Assembly (NCBI GenBank): GCA_020636405.1
Contig: JACJXW010000004.1
Span: 2,468,001 to 2,532,000 of the forward strand
DNA length: 64,000 nucleotides
Direction of reading: 5' to 3'
Source of the DNA: Lewinellaceae bacterium
GTDB lineage: Bacteria; Bacteroidota; Bacteroidia; Chitinophagales; Saprospiraceae
The notes under the pieces: generated by a model
Database searches by the model: none
What the model saw: only the letters and a program-made list of their open reading frames with translations
Told to the model about the DNA's origin: nothing
Part shown: positions 26,242 through 34,302 of the stretch, in pieces
How positions within the stretch are numbered: position 1 is the first letter of the stretch
Layout: each line of letters opens with the position of its first letter
Position numbers and translations under genes: made by a program

Positions 26242-27165
26242 ATGAATTCAGTAGTAAAAGTATTTATTTTCCTTTTGGTAAGCCTATCTGCTTTTTCCTG
26301 TGTCAGCAAAAAACAATTCGTAGCCCTGCAAACCGAACTGGACGCCGCCAATAAGGACCTGGGCAAGTGCGGCGAAAGCCTGAATGAGTACATGAACCGC
26401 CTCTCCGCCTGCGAGCAGGATAAAGCCCGCCTCAACGGGGAGATACGGAACCTCCAGAGTTCCCTTCAACTGCGTGAAGAACAAATGACGGACCTTAGGG
26501 CTCAACTTGCTGACGTCAAAGCTCAGCGTGACAAACAACTCACCCAGGTGGAAGGCCTGACGACCCTTTCACAATCCGCCAGTGACAACATCAAAGAAAC
26601 CTTGTCTCAGCTGGAAAAGAAAGACAAATACATCCAGTTGCTCCAGGCCGCCAAGACCCGGGCCGATTCCATTAACCTGGCTTTGGCGGTTAACCTGAAA
26701 GGCGTACTCAGCCAGGGCATCGAAGACAAGGACGTCGAAGTCAAGGTAGACAAAACCGTTGTTTTTGTCAATCTCTCTGACAAAATGCTCTATCAGAGCG
26801 GAAGTTATAAACTCACGACAAGAGCTAATGAAGTACTGGGGAAGATCGCCCAGATCATACAGTCCCGCCCTGACTTGGAAGTTATGGTCGAAGGGTATAC
26901 GGACAATGTTCCCATCAAGAATTCCTGCATCGATGACAACTGGGACCTGAGTGTCAAGCGGGCTACTTCTGTGGTACGTTCCTTGCAGAAGGACCACGGG
27001 GTGGACCCCAACCGCCTCATCGCTGCCGGCCGGGGTGAGTACAATACTCTGGCGAGCAACAGTACTGCGGATGGCCGCGCCACCAACCGCCGCACGCGGA
27101 TCATCATCCTGCCCAAGCTGGATCAGTTCTACGACCTCCTGAACCCTAATCTGGCGCCAAAGTAG
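26242..27165 (+). CDS. OmpA-family peptidoglycan-associated lipoprotein with coiled coil
   Basis: A 307-residue lipoprotein (lipobox LSAFSC at about residues 14-19). A long coiled coil (about 25-140) with regular Leu/Gln heptads is followed by the OmpA/MotB domain (about 175-300), with LYQSGSYKLT, VEGYTDNVPI and RLIAAGRGEY, and the arginine-rich NRRTRIII. It should tether the outer membrane to peptidoglycan. A TAATTTTG -7 box at 26141-26148 gives a leader of about 90 bases. An imperfect hairpin at 27215-27245 (TCCCGATGCA/TGCATCGGGA) lies after the stop and may end the transcript. Confidence 0.9.
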   Translation: MNSVVKVFIFLLVSLSAFSCVSKKQFVALQTELDAANKDLGKCGESLNEYMNRLSACEQDKARLNGEIRNLQSSLQLREEQMTDLRAQLADVKAQRDKQLTQVEGLTTLSQSASDNIKETLSQLEKKDKYIQLLQAAKTRADSINLALAVNLKGVLSQGIEDKDVEVKVDKTVVFVNLSDKMLYQSGSYKLTTRANEVLGKIAQIIQSRPDLEVMVEGYTDNVPIKNSCIDDNWDLSVKRATSVVRSLQKDHGVDPNRLIAAGRGEYNTLASNSTADGRATNRRTRIIILPKLDQFYDLLNPNLAPK

Positions 27166-27322
27166 GGTGATCAGGGTAGCAGGATGCCGGTTGAAATTTT
27201 GCCTGTGGCCGAAATCCCGATGCAGCCAGTTTGGTTGCATCGGGATGCCGGGCAACGGTTCGGGGCTGCAGGCTCGCATTTCGCTGCCAAAGCCGGCATA
27301 ATGGCCCGCAGGGAACATTTCC

Positions 27323-27940
27323 TTATCTCTGAAACGTCACACTCCACATTCCCCGTAAGTCCCCGGCCTGATAGCCCACCGCCTCATCTTCAGGGTATAG
27401 TTTCTCAATCACAGCATAGTCCTCCTCCTTTAGCGTTTCGCCCAATTTTCCATGGCATTGCAGGCAGGCCTCCTGGATAAGGATCGGAGCATAATAAGCG
27501 GCCCTTGAGCCATCAATTGCTTTTACCATGGGTAGGAGGGGCTCTCCGGCTTTCACATGGGCGTGGTATTCTTCGAGAACGGCAAGCTCTGCAGAGGTAG
27601 GTTTATCTTTGGGATTGCGCACCTTGAGGCTGGCCCGGCGAATGGTAGCGTTGTGCGCCTGCGAAAGGCTATCCACCAGCGGATAGGCTACGAGGTTGCA
27701 GTATTGTACTGCTCCGGCAACGCCTTCCTGTTGGAGGGCACTTCGGAGCCTGCCGCTCAACGCGCTGAAAGTAGCGGAAGTAATGTCGGCGCCTTTGGCG
27801 AGGAAAGCCTCCTGTTCTTCGGGGGTAAGTGCGGCGCCCTGCCCTGCGGAGGCGTTTTCACCGGAAGCTGGCCTATTTTGGCAGGTAAAAAGGAAGAGGA
27901 GGGAGAAAAGCCCCAGCAGAGAAGTCGTTTTCCATTTCAT
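27323..27940 (-). CDS. DUF3365-type haem-binding lipoprotein (Tll0287-like)
   Basis: A 205-residue lipoprotein: the N-terminus ends in LFLFTC, with Cys20 as the lipid anchor. The DUF3365 domain follows (about residues 50-200) with QYCNLVAYPLVDSLS and the c-type haem motif CLQCHG at 159-164. The family binds a single haem and is proposed to be a redox or gas sensor. The start at 27940 is fixed by the signal sequence. It lies just downstream of the terminator of the first persulfide dioxygenase gene, but on the same strand, so read-through could add it to that unit. Confidence 0.83.
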   Translation of the reverse strand: MKWKTTSLLGLFSLLFLFTCQNRPASGENASAGQGAALTPEEQEAFLAKGADITSATFSALSGRLRSALQQEGVAGAVQYCNLVAYPLVDSLSQAHNATIRRASLKVRNPKDKPTSAELAVLEEYHAHVKAGEPLLPMVKAIDGSRAAYYAPILIQEACLQCHGKLGETLKEEDYAVIEKLYPEDEAVGYQAGDLRGMWSVTFQR

Positions 27941-28034
27941 GGGCTGAAAATTTAATACAGTGAAAAGGAGAAAAACGATCCACCCGGGGCAGGTATCGTT
28001 CGATTGGAAGGGCCGGAACCACAGAGGCCGGCAC

Positions 28035-28083
28035 AAAAAAAAACTGGCGCCGCCTGGAAATACCCGGAGCGCCAGTTTTTTTT
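28035..28083 (-). terminator. Bidirectional rho-independent terminator after the first persulfide dioxygenase gene
   Basis: ACTGGCGC (28043-28050) pairs with GCGCCAGT (28069-28076). On the minus strand the stem is followed by a run of T (the A-tract at 28035-28043), and on the plus strand by TTTTTTTT (28076-28083). Confidence 0.88.
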
Positions 28084-28088
28084 AGAAA

Positions 28089-29540
28089 TTAAGCGACTGC
28101 TTCGATCGCCTTATCGATCACCTCCTGTGGGATGGTGGTCGGGCAGGCATATTCGGACAGCGGCGTCGAGGACTCTTCGATCGTGCGCCAGCCGCCCTGG
28201 ATATCGATCACGTTGTTGAAGCCCCTGGACTTGAGTATGGAGGCCGTGATCATGGAACGGAACCCTCCCAGGCAATGCAGGTAGTAAGTATTGCTGCGCT
28301 GCAGGCGGTTCATGTTCTTATTGATGTAGTTGAGCGGGAAATTCTGAGCGCCCGCTACGTGCTGTGTGATATACTCCGTAGGCTTGCGCACATCGAGAAC
28401 GTTGTCTACGAGGCCCTGTTCCTTCCGCTGGGCAAATTCCGCAGCGGTAACCGACTCGATCGTATCCAGCTCTTTGCCGGCGGCCTTCCAGGCCTTGACA
28501 CCTCCCTTTAGGTAGCCCAGGGTGTTGTCGTACCCGACGCGGGCCAGGCGGGTGACCACTTCCTCTTCGCGGCCCTCTTCCGTGAGAAATACGATGGGCT
28601 GCTGCAGGTCGGTGATCAGGGCGCCTACCCAGGGAGCAAAGTCGCCATCGACACCGATGAAGATGGAACCCGGAATGAAACCCTCCTTGAAGATATCTTC
28701 ATGGCGGGTATCCAATATGAGGGCTTCCTGCTGCTCGACTACGGCTTCGAATGCTTCCACGTCCAGGGGTACAGCGCCTTTTTCCAGCACCTCATCGATG
28801 CTGCCGTAGCCGGTCTTGTTCAGTTTTGCATTTTTTGCGAAGTACTGGGGCGGAGGTAACAGCCCGGCGGTAACTTCGGCGATGAACTCGTCCCGGGTCA
28901 TGTTGGCACGCAGGGCATAGTTGGTTTCCTTTTGGTGGCCCAGGCTATCCCAGGTTTCATCACTCATGTTCTTTCCACATGCAGAGCCTGCGCCGTGGCC
29001 CGGGTAAACGATGACCTCATCGGACAGCGGCATGATCTTGGTGCGGAGGCTGTCGTAGAGCCATCCGGCCAGGTCTTCCTTGGTAACCTCACCCGATTTC
29101 TGGGCCAGGTCCGGGCGGCCAACATCGCCGATGAACAGCGTGTCGCCGGTGAAGATAGCGTAATCCTTACCCTCTTCATCGCGCAGCAGATAGGTGGTGC
29201 TCTCCGGTGTATGGCCGGGAGTATGCAGTACCTTGAACGTCACCTTACCTACTTTCAGCTCTTGGCCGTCCTTGGCCATGAGCTTTTGGAAGGTAGTTTC
29301 AGCCTGGGGCCCATAGACGATGGTTGCGCCGGTTTTGTCGGCCAGGTCGAGGTGGCCGGAAACGAAATCGGCATGGAAGTGTGTCTCGAAAATATACTTC
29401 AGCTTTGCACCTTCTTTCTCGAGCTTCTCCAGGTAGGGCTTGGTTTCCCGCAGCGGGTCGATGATCACGGCTTCTCCTTCGCTTTCGATGTAGTATGCTG
29501 CCTCGGCCAGGCAGCCTGTATAAATTTGTTCGACTTTCAT
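28089..29540 (-). CDS. CstB-like persulfide dioxygenase fused to two rhodanese domains
   Basis: A 483-residue enzyme with the layout of staphylococcal CstB. The metallo-beta-lactamase fold (about residues 1-215) has THFHADFVSGH (His54, His56, Asp58), LHTPGH (His110), TGDTLF (Asp133) and PGHGAGSACGK (His182, Cys188). These are the single-iron persulfide dioxygenase ligands and the cysteine seen in CstB. A rhodanese-like domain (about 262-355) lacks its Cys. The C-terminal rhodanese (about 365-460) has YYLHCLGGFRS with catalytic Cys423. It should oxidise low-molecular-weight persulfide to sulfite and combine this with sulfane sulfur to give thiosulfate. The promoter carries a CRP/FNR-type site. 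Confidence 0.92.
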   Translation of the reverse strand: MKVEQIYTGCLAEAAYYIESEGEAVIIDPLRETKPYLEKLEKEGAKLKYIFETHFHADFVSGHLDLADKTGATIVYGPQAETTFQKLMAKDGQELKVGKVTFKVLHTPGHTPESTTYLLRDEEGKDYAIFTGDTLFIGDVGRPDLAQKSGEVTKEDLAGWLYDSLRTKIMPLSDEVIVYPGHGAGSACGKNMSDETWDSLGHQKETNYALRANMTRDEFIAEVTAGLLPPPQYFAKNAKLNKTGYGSIDEVLEKGAVPLDVEAFEAVVEQQEALILDTRHEDIFKEGFIPGSIFIGVDGDFAPWVGALITDLQQPIVFLTEEGREEEVVTRLARVGYDNTLGYLKGGVKAWKAAGKELDTIESVTAAEFAQRKEQGLVDNVLDVRKPTEYITQHVAGAQNFPLNYINKNMNRLQRSNTYYLHCLGGFRSMITASILKSRGFNNVIDIQGGWRTIEESSTPLSEYACPTTIPQEVIDKAIEAVA

Positions 29541-29582
29541 GGTTTGAATTTAGTTACAAGTAATTTTTTTCAGTTGACAATA

Positions 29583-29627
29583 CAAAGGTAAGCCGGTGGA
29601 TAGAGGTGGTCAGTGACGGGAATCACA
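29583..29627 (-). promoter_or_regulatory. CRP/FNR-type site and -7 box of the first persulfide dioxygenase gene
   Basis: The palindrome AGTGACGGGAATCACA at 29612-29627 is centred at 29619.5. On the minus strand TACCTTTG (29590-29583) is a consensus -7 box, 36.5 bases from the site centre to its last base. The predicted start of transcription is near 29577, 37 bases before the ATG. Confidence 0.75.
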
Positions 29628-29906
29628 GACAAGAGGAGGAGGGGAGTTGGATTGTGCATCAGGATCAGCAGTCGATTTAAGGAGGAGCCCTTTAGCAGCA
29701 CAACGCCCCTTTCATCCGGTATGGATGTAAAGGGGCGCTCCGCCATAGTTAATAAGGCTCTTGGGACACAGGAGGGCTATATGGCCCTTTCGGGCACTCC
29801 TCTACTTGGTGAGGCCTTTGAATACCTCACCTGAATCACAGGCCATGGAGTAAATTTGGTAATAGGAGTCATTCCCGGGAAAACAGCTCTCCGCCAAATC
29901 CCGATC
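29628..29906. other. Intergenic region rich in hairpins, no gene
   Basis: CGCCCCTTT (29704-29712) pairs with AAAGGGGCG (29729-29737), extended by CATCC/GGATG inside. GGTGAGG (29808-29814) pairs with CCTCACC (29825-29831). Between them is a GGC/GCC-rich imperfect stem (29771-29800). An open frame of 73 codons at 29613-29834 runs over these hairpins but has no coding character. The region could contain a structured 3' end for the minus-strand gene to its right or a small RNA. Confidence 0.45.
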
Positions 29907-30287
29907 CTATTTCCATTTATTCAGGAAGAGATAGAACCTTTTTTTCAGATCTGCATAAATAGAGCGGAAAGAGTCCATCTGTTCCCCTAAAAAAATGTGG
30001 TATTCAGGGTCTAAGGGCAATTCTTTGTTTTCCTGAACGGCTTCACTCAGCTTCTGTTCATGGATGTGAATGTCGTGTTGCAGGGTATCCAGTACTTCTT
30101 TTTGGCGAATGAACTGATTCTGGAATTGCTCCAGCTCCTGCATTGCTCCTTTCTTATTGGCTTTTATGACCAGTTCTTCGAGCTGATGTTCATAGATCTT
30201 AAGCTCGTCAGCAAAAAAATTGAGTTCATTAACCCACAGGCGGTGTTCGAAGTGTACCACCTGTAGGCTTTCATCTGATAATACCAT
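29907..30287 (-). CDS. Hypothetical coiled-coil protein
   Basis: A 126-residue acidic, helical protein with heptad-like Leu/Ile spacing and many Glu, Gln and His residues (QVVHFEHRLWVNELNFF, EQKLSEAVQENKE). It has no signal or membrane segment. It is separated by only 34 bases from the CBS-pair gene upstream on the same strand, so the two are likely co-transcribed. No family is recognised; a partner of the CBS protein is possible by context alone. Confidence 0.6.
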   Translation of the reverse strand: MVLSDESLQVVHFEHRLWVNELNFFADELKIYEHQLEELVIKANKKGAMQELEQFQNQFIRQKEVLDTLQHDIHIHEQKLSEAVQENKELPLDPEYHIFLGEQMDSFRSIYADLKKRFYLFLNKWK

Positions 30288-30321
30288 GGGTAATTTTGTT
30301 TTTGGTTATTGAACAATCGGA

Positions 30322-30747
30322 TTAGTCCTCCAGCAGCAGCTCGTCACTAAAACTGAAGCGCAGCAGGTCGTGGGTAGTGATGATACCTACGAGTGTTCCG
30401 CGGTCAACGACGGGCAGGGCATGGAATATGTTGGACATAAACACCCCGGCAGCCTTGTCGAGTGTTTCTTCCGGGCCGATGGTGGCCACCTGTTTGGTCA
30501 TCACATCGATGGCTGTGACCTCATCGTAGAGGGACTGGTTGTACAGTCCGATCAGGTGGTCCGCCCGGCTTTGGTCGGCCTTGCTGATGATGCCACATAA
30601 ATTACCCAGCTCATCCACAACCGGGAGATGATGAATATTGTAAGCCTGGAAAATCTCATTGATGCGGCGTAGCTTGTCATCTTTCTGGACAACGATAAGA
30701 TCCCGGCTCATCACTTCACGTATTGGAACAGCATTCACTTTTACCAT
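30322..30747 (-). CDS. CBS-domain pair protein
   Basis: A 141-residue protein made of two CBS motifs: IREVMSRDLIVVQKDDKLRR with INEIFQAYNIHHLPVVDELG, then AIDVMTKQVATIGPEETLDK with FHALPVVDRGTLVGIIT. Such pairs bind adenine nucleotides and act as sensors. The start at 30747 (MVKVNAVPIREV) was chosen because the 30 residues before it do not fit the fold. It lies between the two persulfide dioxygenase genes, on the same strand. Confidence 0.82.
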   Translation of the reverse strand: MVKVNAVPIREVMSRDLIVVQKDDKLRRINEIFQAYNIHHLPVVDELGNLCGIISKADQSRADHLIGLYNQSLYDEVTAIDVMTKQVATIGPEETLDKAAGVFMSNIFHALPVVDRGTLVGIITTHDLLRFSFSDELLLED

Positions 30748-31021
30748 ATGGTGCGATTTTTTTGGGGTGTATCCCCTTTCTGTAAACAATGCAAAACAGG
30801 GCGCCGCCCTTTTTCCGGCTCCTGTATTGAAGTACATCCTAAAAGTGCGAAAGCTATCCCTGGGCAGAAATGAGATTCGTCAATTGCAGACTTGATAATT
30901 ATCAGTAACAAAGGGCCCGCTTCCGGCGCCGACAACCTGAGGTTGAGGCTACCTTTTCAGAGAAAGGGCGGGATGGATTTCTGAGAAGTGGACAATTTGA
31001 ATTTCTTTCATCCTGAAAAAG
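30748..31021. promoter_or_regulatory. Upstream region of the CBS gene with an FNR-like palindrome
   Basis: TTGATAATTATCAG (30892-30905) contains the perfect 12-base palindrome TGATAATTATCA, close to an FNR box (TTGAT-N4-ATCAA). A minus-strand TAGCTTTC (30856-30849) could be a -7 box about 100 bases before the ATG. The distance of 49.5 bases from palindrome centre to box differs from the 36.5 seen at other promoters. No gene is supported in this stretch. Confidence 0.4.
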
Positions 31022-31059
31022 AAAGGGTTTGCCCGAAACTCAGGCAAACCCTTTTTAAA
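31022..31059 (-). terminator. Bidirectional rho-independent terminator after the second persulfide dioxygenase gene
   Basis: AAAGGGTTTGCC (31022-31033) pairs with GGCAAACCCTTT (31043-31054) around a nine-base loop. On the minus strand the stem is followed by CTTTTTC and on the plus strand by TTAAAG after TTTTT. Confidence 0.85.
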
Positions 31060-31086
31060 GTATACAATGAAAATCGAACAAATATT

Positions 31087-32496
31087 CTACAGTTCTGTGA
31101 TCTGTTCGTGGTATTCGGTCAGCGGAAGTTGCTTGAGTTCTTCCAGTGCTTTGAATCCGCCCTGAATGTTGACCAGTTTATCAAAGCCGCGTGACTTCAG
31201 AATGGAAGCAGCGATCATGGAACGGTATCCGCCGGCGCAATGTACATAGTACTTCGTATCGCGGTTCACTTCGCTCATATTCTTGTTGATGAAGTCCAGC
31301 GGGAAGTTCTGAGCGCCGACCACATGCTGGGCATTGTATTCGCTTTCCTTGCGAACGTCCAGGATGTTGATGCTTTTATCCTTGTAGAGCTTGGCCAGTT
31401 GTTCCGGCGTCACTTCATCGATCGTATCGACTTCTTCCCCTGCATTTTTCCAGGCTTCGAAGCTGCCCTCCAAATACCCGATCGGGTTATCGTACCCAAC
31501 GCGGGAAAGGCGGGTGATCACTTCTTTTTCCCGGCCAGGTTCGACCACGAAGAGGATAGGCTGTTGCAGGTCGTTAATCAGAGCACCTACCCACATAGCG
31601 AAGTTGTCATCAATGCCGATAAAGATGGAGCCCGGGATAAAGCCCTTGGCAAATACATCCTGGAGGCGGGTGTCAATGACCAGTGCTTCCTCTTCTGCCC
31701 AGGCGGCTTTGAAGGCGCGAACGCTGAGTGGGTGGAGGCCCCGGTCGAAAACCTCGTCGAGGCTGTCGTAGCCCATCTTGTTCATTACGGCATTCTTCGG
31801 GAAGTACTGCGGCGGTTCTACCAGGCCTTCAGTCACTTCCTTGACGAACTCCTCGCGGCTCATGGGCTGCAGCGCGTAGTTGGTTTTCTTTTGGTCGCCC
31901 AGGTATCCCCAGGTTTCCTTGCTCATCTTCTTACCGCAGGCAGAGCCGGCGCCGTGTCCAGGGTATACGATCACCTTGTCGGGCAGCGGCATGATCTTAT
32001 TGCGCAGGCTGTCATAAAGATGGCCGGCAAGGTCCTCCCGGCTCAGGTCTGTCTTTACGGCCAGGTCGGGGCGGCCAACATCGCCCATAAAGAGCGTGTC
32101 ACCAGTAAAGATAGCGTACTCTTTGCCGTTCTCATCCAACAGCAGATAGGTGGAGGACTCCATGGTATGGCCTGGCGTGTGCAGCACTTTGATCCGGATC
32201 TTACCCAACTTCAGCTCTTCGCCGTCCTTGGCGACATGGGCCTTGAAATTGGGCTGGGCGGTAGGCCCGAAAACGATCGTTGCGCCTGTCTTTTTGGCCA
32301 GGTCGAGGTGGCCGGAGACGAAGTCGGCATGAAAGTGGGTCTCCAGTACGTATTTGATCCTGGCGCCGTCGGCTTTGGCCCGCTCAAGATAGGGGGCGGT
32401 TTCGCGTAACGGGTCAATGATCGCGGCTTCACCGTTGCTTTCAATGTAATAGGCGGCTTCTGCCAGGCAACCGGTATATATTTGTTCTACTTTCAT
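31087..32496 (-). CDS. Second CstB-like persulfide dioxygenase with two rhodanese domains
   Basis: A 469-residue paralogue of the protein at 28089-29540, identical to it for the first 20 residues and similar throughout. Iron ligands are His54, His56, Asp58, His110, Asp133 and His181, and Cys187 lies in GAGSACGKK. The middle rhodanese-like domain again has no Cys. The C-terminal rhodanese has YYVHCAGGYRS with catalytic Cys420. It should perform the same persulfide oxidation and sulfur transfer. A terminator follows. The unusually long leader (about 270 bases from the distal promoter) contains a second promoter with different sites, so the two paralogues seem to be under different control. Confidence 0.92.
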   Translation of the reverse strand: MKVEQIYTGCLAEAAYYIESNGEAAIIDPLRETAPYLERAKADGARIKYVLETHFHADFVSGHLDLAKKTGATIVFGPTAQPNFKAHVAKDGEELKLGKIRIKVLHTPGHTMESSTYLLLDENGKEYAIFTGDTLFMGDVGRPDLAVKTDLSREDLAGHLYDSLRNKIMPLPDKVIVYPGHGAGSACGKKMSKETWGYLGDQKKTNYALQPMSREEFVKEVTEGLVEPPQYFPKNAVMNKMGYDSLDEVFDRGLHPLSVRAFKAAWAEEEALVIDTRLQDVFAKGFIPGSIFIGIDDNFAMWVGALINDLQQPILFVVEPGREKEVITRLSRVGYDNPIGYLEGSFEAWKNAGEEVDTIDEVTPEQLAKLYKDKSINILDVRKESEYNAQHVVGAQNFPLDFINKNMSEVNRDTKYYVHCAGGYRSMIAASILKSRGFDKLVNIQGGFKALEELKQLPLTEYHEQITEL

Positions 32497-32672
32497 GGTT
32501 GGAAAAAATTTTACAGGTTAGGAAATGCTCTTGTGATAAATAAACAAAATATGAACCTTTTTTCATGCTTTTCAATAAAAAAACCCATGATCTTTCAGGC
32601 GGTCAAGGGCATCTGCTTCTGCATTTCATGTAGAAGTAATTTTTGATGAAACGGATTTATTGATTTTGATGA

Positions 32673-32738
32673 CAAAATAAACGGATATCGTTTTTTTGTC
32701 TGTTGACATTTGTCACCCTCCATGTTGACATTTGTCAC
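32673..32738 (-). promoter_or_regulatory. Proximal promoter of the second persulfide dioxygenase gene with two FNR/DNR-like sites
   Basis: TTGACATTTGTCAC occurs twice, at 32703-32716 and 32725-32738, exactly 22 bases (two helical turns) apart. Each contains the TGAC-N4-GTCA palindrome. On the minus strand TTATTTTG (32680-32673) resembles a -7 box, and its last base is 36.5 bases from the centre (32709.5) of the nearer site. The predicted start is near 32667. Confidence 0.6.
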
Positions 32739-32775
32739 TGTTCTAACGTTCGTCCCCGGGAGGTATGTTCGGAAG

Positions 32776-32820
32776 TAAAACTAAGATGATCCAGGATGCC
32801 AGGCAGTGATCTGGATCACA
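32776..32820 (-). promoter_or_regulatory. Distal CRP/FNR-type site and -7 box of the second persulfide dioxygenase gene
   Basis: The palindrome AGTGATCTGGATCACA at 32805-32820 is centred at 32812.5. On the minus strand TAGTTTTA (32783-32776) is a -7-like box ending 36.5 bases from the centre. Transcripts from here would read through the proximal promoter. Confidence 0.65.
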
Positions 32821-32865
32821 GAGGGAATAAGTAATGTCATCGGCAGGTTATCTGGGTATTTCGCC

Positions 32866-34302
32866 CTAATCAGCTGCTTCCCTTTCCACCCACTCGGGCC
32901 GGGCCTGGCGTTTATGGAACAGATAATCCAGAAAGTTCTTTTGCTCGATCGCCTGCAGTTGTTCTTCCAGGCGGCGCAGGCGGATCAATGTTTCCCAAAC
33001 CGCTTTAGGGTCATTGGAAAGGTAACCCACCTTGAGGAAGGTGCCCGATTGCTTTATGGCCCGCAGAGCCTCCTGTACCCCCTGCCAATCGGTGTACAAA
33101 TGCCCCAAGCTCCGGAAGATGTGGAACAGGGCAACCCCGAATGCCAGGATGATGAACAAAGTCTTGAGCGACCCGGAGACGGAAAAATGGAAAGAAGCTA
33201 TGGGAGTACTTTGCCAGAAGGCCAGGGCCATTGCGAGAAATACCGGCACCAGGACAAGGGGGTACTGGTAGCGCCTCCAACTCACTTCGGTAGCGATCTT
33301 TTCCAGATATCCGCGCAGTCGTGTATAATAAAGCAGGTAAGAAGAGAGAGAGAAGTATTCCTCCTCCGGAAGGCGCTTGTACGCAAGGTGCATCAGGTAG
33401 TGGTGCTCTGATGCCTTCACATGGCCGGCGGCCAGCGGTATGGGCTTTTTCAGGAATTTGCGGATTTGCTTTTCCGCTTCTTCCCGGTGTTTGCCATTGG
33501 GGAACATGGCCTTGTACCGGAAAAAGAACTCCACCCCTTTTTGGGTTTTGGTATCCAACCAGAAGCGTTCCTCATCCTCTTCGATCTCGGCGATCTTCAG
33601 GGCGGCCTCCTCCAGCCGTTCTTTTTGCTGGGAAGGGGAGAGCAGGTAGCGAAAATAGTGCTGCAGGTTCTTTCCTTCTTTGGCTTCTGCCCATAGTTGC
33701 GCCTCCGACAGGTTATCTGCCAGGTTGCGGGCTTCCTCAGAGTACCTGGAATGGGGATAGCTCTTCAGGAAAGTATGGTAACCTTCTACATCGTGGCTTC
33801 GCTGCGCCAGTTTCCAGGATTGTTCCAGCAATGCATTCTTCTCCATCCTTTCTTCACAAAGCCGGCGCAGGATATTGTAGGCCAGCAGATAGGGCTCGTC
33901 CTCCGTTTTCCAGGAAGGTGCGTCCATTGGCTGGCCGTTGTCGGGGAGGCGGGCAATACTTCTGAGCAGGGTGTCTTCCAGTTTCCATGGGCGGCAAATG
34001 AGGGCAGCTGCCCAAAGGCGGCCGGTCTGGTGGTAGCTGGCAAGGCGCCGAAACACCGGGTGCTTCATATTCCGGTGGGCGAAGAGGTGAGGGCTGCTGG
34101 CAAAGACGAAGATATCGCTGTTGTCCACCTTCTCCCGGAACCGGTAAGGGCTCAGGCTTTCGATATCCTGGAAAGACAGCCCCAGGAGGTAGTCATCAGC
34201 CTGCAATAACTTCAGGTAATCACCAAAACGCTCTTTGAAATATTCATCCTTGCGGGAATAGATAAATACAGCAGTTAGCTTTTGGGTGTTTGCAGCTACC
34301 AT
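32866..34302 (-). CDS. TIR-domain protein with helical repeats and two membrane segments
   Basis: A 478-residue protein. Residues about 9-150 look like a bacterial TIR domain: AVFIYSRKDEYFKERFGDYLKLL, a beta-strand and loop (LLGLSFQDIES), then REKVDNSDIFVFASSPHLF, which aligns with the W(x)2EI(x)5AD(x)3LxxSxxF block, and LICRPWKLEDTLLRSIARLPDNG, matching the RP(C)DW(x)nLP(x)dGkP block. Helical repeats (about 155-330) follow, then two hydrophobic segments near 355-373 and 388-405, and a basic C-terminal tail. Many bacterial TIR domains are NADases or scaffold signals in defence; whether this one is catalytic is uncertain. No obvious partner gene lies beside it. Confidence 0.68.
   Translation of the reverse strand: MVAANTQKLTAVFIYSRKDEYFKERFGDYLKLLQADDYLLGLSFQDIESLSPYRFREKVDNSDIFVFASSPHLFAHRNMKHPVFRRLASYHQTGRLWAAALICRPWKLEDTLLRSIARLPDNGQPMDAPSWKTEDEPYLLAYNILRRLCEERMEKNALLEQSWKLAQRSHDVEGYHTFLKSYPHSRYSEEARNLADNLSEAQLWAEAKEGKNLQHYFRYLLSPSQQKERLEEAALKIAEIEEDEERFWLDTKTQKGVEFFFRYKAMFPNGKHREEAEKQIRKFLKKPIPLAAGHVKASEHHYLMHLAYKRLPEEEYFSLSSYLLYYTRLRGYLEKIATEVSWRRYQYPLVLVPVFLAMALAFWQSTPIASFHFSVSGSLKTLFIILAFGVALFHIFRSLGHLYTDWQGVQEALRAIKQSGTFLKVGYLSNDPKAVWETLIRLRRLEEQLQAIEQKNFLDYLFHKRQARPEWVEREAAD

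Noticed and set aside
29613..29834. 73-codon open frame upstream of the first persulfide dioxygenase gene
   Set aside because: It begins within the activator palindrome and runs across several perfect hairpins; it has no coding character or recognisable family.
29825..29841. TCACCTGAATCACAGG as a further CRP-like site
   Set aside because: The half-sites are in direct, not inverted, orientation and no -7 box is at the expected distance.
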